From: Rhizobiaceae bacterium
GTDB lineage: Bacteria > Pseudomonadota > Alphaproteobacteria > Rhizobiales > Rhizobiaceae
Direction of reading: 5' to 3'
Assembly: GCA_020696915.1 (NCBI GenBank)
Contig: JAJFMR010000149.1
Location: 1-7,041, forward strand
DNA length: 7,041 nt
In this document: positions 6,103-7,041 of the stretch, piece by piece
How positions within the stretch are numbered: position 1 is the stretch's first letter
How the letters are laid out: the number at the start of each line of letters is the position of its first letter
Notes under the pieces: model-generated
Databases searched by the model: none
What the model saw: only the letters and a program-made list of their open reading frames with translations
Told to the model about the DNA's origin: nothing
Program-made: the position numbers and the translations under genes

Positions 6103-7041
6103 GCGACACCCCCCGCAAGTCGAGCGGCTCCACCGCCCAGGGCAAGGTCATCATCACCTGCGCCGTGACCGGCGCGATCCATACACCGACCATGTCCCCC
6201 TATCTGCCCATCACCCCGGACCAGATCGCCTCGGAAGCGGTTGCGGCGGCCGAAGCGGGTGCCGCCATCCTGCACCTGCACGCCCGCGACCCCGAGACCG
6301 GCAGGCCGGACCAGACGCCCGAAGCCTTCGCCCGCTTCCTGCCGCGGATCAAGCAGGGAACGACTGCGGCCATCAACATCACGACCGGCGGAAGCCCCTA
6401 CATGAAGGTCGAGGAGCGGGTGAAACCGGCCGCGCAATTCAAGCCGGAAGTCGCATCCCTCAACATGGGCTCGATCAATTTCGGCCTCTATCACCTGGTC
6501 GACAAATACGAAAGCTTCAGATTCGACTGGGAGCGGCCGCATCTCGAAGCCACCCGCGACCTCGTTTTCCGCAATTCCTTCAAGGATATCGAGTATATCC
6601 TCTCGACCTGCTACGACAACGGCACCCGGTTCGAGTTCGAGTGCTACGACATCGCCCACCTTTACAACCTCGCCCATTTCGCCGAACGCGGCCTGGTCAA
6701 GCCGCCCTTCTTCGTCCAGTCGGTGTTCGGGTTGCTGGGCGGCATCGGCACGCATCCGGAAGACGTGGCCCACATGAAGCGCACGGCCGACCGGCTGTTC
6801 GGACAGGAATTCCGCTGGTCGGTGCTGGGGGCCGGCGCCAGCCAATTGCGTATCGCGGCGCAGGCCGCCGCGCTCGGCGGCAATATCCGCGTCGGCCTGG
6901 AAGACAGCCTGTGGGCCGGACGCGGCAGGCTGGCGAAGTCGAATGCCGAACAGGTCGTATTGGCGCGAAAGATCATCGAGGGCCTGGGAATGGAGGTCGC
7001 CACCCCGGACGAGGCACGGGCCATCCTCGAGCTGAAAGGCG
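6099..7041 (+). CDS. Beta-keto acid cleavage enzyme (BKACE, DUF849, Kce/CdhC-like), 3' partial
   Basis: BKACE enzymes use zinc to convert a beta-keto acid plus acetyl-CoA into acetoacetate and a new acyl-CoA, without using ATP. The reading frame from ATG 6099 stays open to the window end (314 residues, no stop). The last visible residues (DEARAILELKG) resemble the family's usual C-terminus, so few codons should be missing. Visible features are VIITCAVTGAIHTP (17-30), opening the first barrel strand; the metal-binding HLHARDPETGRP (59-70; H59, H61); TTGG (95-98); ECYD (181-184); and RVGLEDSLW (264-272), whose E268 aligns with the third zinc ligand and D269 with an active-site acid. The order fits a TIM barrel. 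The start overlaps the dehydrogenase stop (ATGA). The substrate class cannot be fixed: known members act on 3-keto-5-aminohexanoate, dehydrocarnitine and keto-deoxy sugar acids. The operon points to a 3-keto acid made by one of the two upstream dehydrogenases. Confidence 0.93.
   Translation, partial: MSDTPRKSSGSTAQGKVIITCAVTGAIHTPTMSPYLPITPDQIASEAVAAAEAGAAILHLHARDPETGRPDQTPEAFARFLPRIKQGTTAAINITTGGSPYMKVEERVKPAAQFKPEVASLNMGSINFGLYHLVDKYESFRFDWERPHLEATRDLVFRNSFKDIEYILSTCYDNGTRFEFECYDIAHLYNLAHFAERGLVKPPFFVQSVFGLLGGIGTHPEDVAHMKRTADRLFGQEFRWSVLGAGASQLRIAAQAAALGGNIRVGLEDSLWAGRGRLAKSNAEQVVLARKIIEGLGMEVATPDEARAILELKG

Noticed and set aside
6066..6845. 259-codon - strand frame opposite the BKACE gene
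   Set aside because: The + strand frame carries the BKACE metal-binding and C-terminal motifs; the antisense product has no recognisable features.
5155..7041. Carnitine catabolism (carnitine dehydrogenase plus dehydrocarnitine cleavage enzyme)
   Set aside because: The dehydrogenase-BKACE pairing resembles cdhA/cdhC, but the dehydrogenase motifs match CRYL1 / L-gulonate 3-dehydrogenase better, no thioesterase is seen and the transporter is sugar-type. It remains a minor alternative.

Overview
The window is about 7 kb of GC-rich DNA (mid-60s percent by eye). Codon use, tight gene packing and protein character fit an alphaproteobacterium, most plausibly a member of the Hyphomicrobiales (Rhizobium/Mesorhizobium-like). 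That placement is inference; no rRNA or marker gene is present.

All six genes lie on the + strand and read as one operon. In order they are: the 3' end of a periplasmic sugar-type substrate-binding protein (1-645); a 63-nt spacer holding a perfect 13-bp hairpin (658-687); a double-NBD ABC ATPase of the RbsA/MglA (CUT2) type (709-2250, alternative start 664); a permease made of two tandem RbsC/AraH-type domains in one chain (2247-4325); an SDR dehydrogenase (4339-5145); a 3-hydroxyacyl-CoA-dehydrogenase-fold enzyme most like L-gulonate 3-dehydrogenase / lambda-crystallin CRYL1 (5155-6102); and a beta-keto acid cleavage enzyme (BKACE, DUF849, Kce-like; 6099 to the window end, stop not reached). 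Downstream of the first spacer the gaps are -4, 13, 9 and -4 nt, so the genes are probably co-transcribed and partly translationally coupled. No stretch longer than 300 nt lacks a gene. No tRNA, rRNA, mobile element, CRISPR, promoter, regulator gene or intrinsic terminator was seen.

The genes suggest import followed by catabolism. The transporter would bring in a small polar hydroxylated compound. One or both dehydrogenases would oxidise a hydroxyl to give a beta-keto acid. The BKACE would condense that with acetyl-CoA and split it into acetoacetate and a shortened acyl-CoA. A 2-deoxy sugar acid or similar 3-hydroxy acid fits this logic, by analogy with oxidative deoxyribonate catabolism, but the sequence does not name the substrate.

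The most unusual points are the fused two-domain permease, an ATPase whose degenerate motifs all fall in one of its two composite ATP sites, the hairpin between the binding-protein and ATPase genes (which overlaps one candidate start codon), and the pairing of a sugar-type importer with a BKACE pathway.
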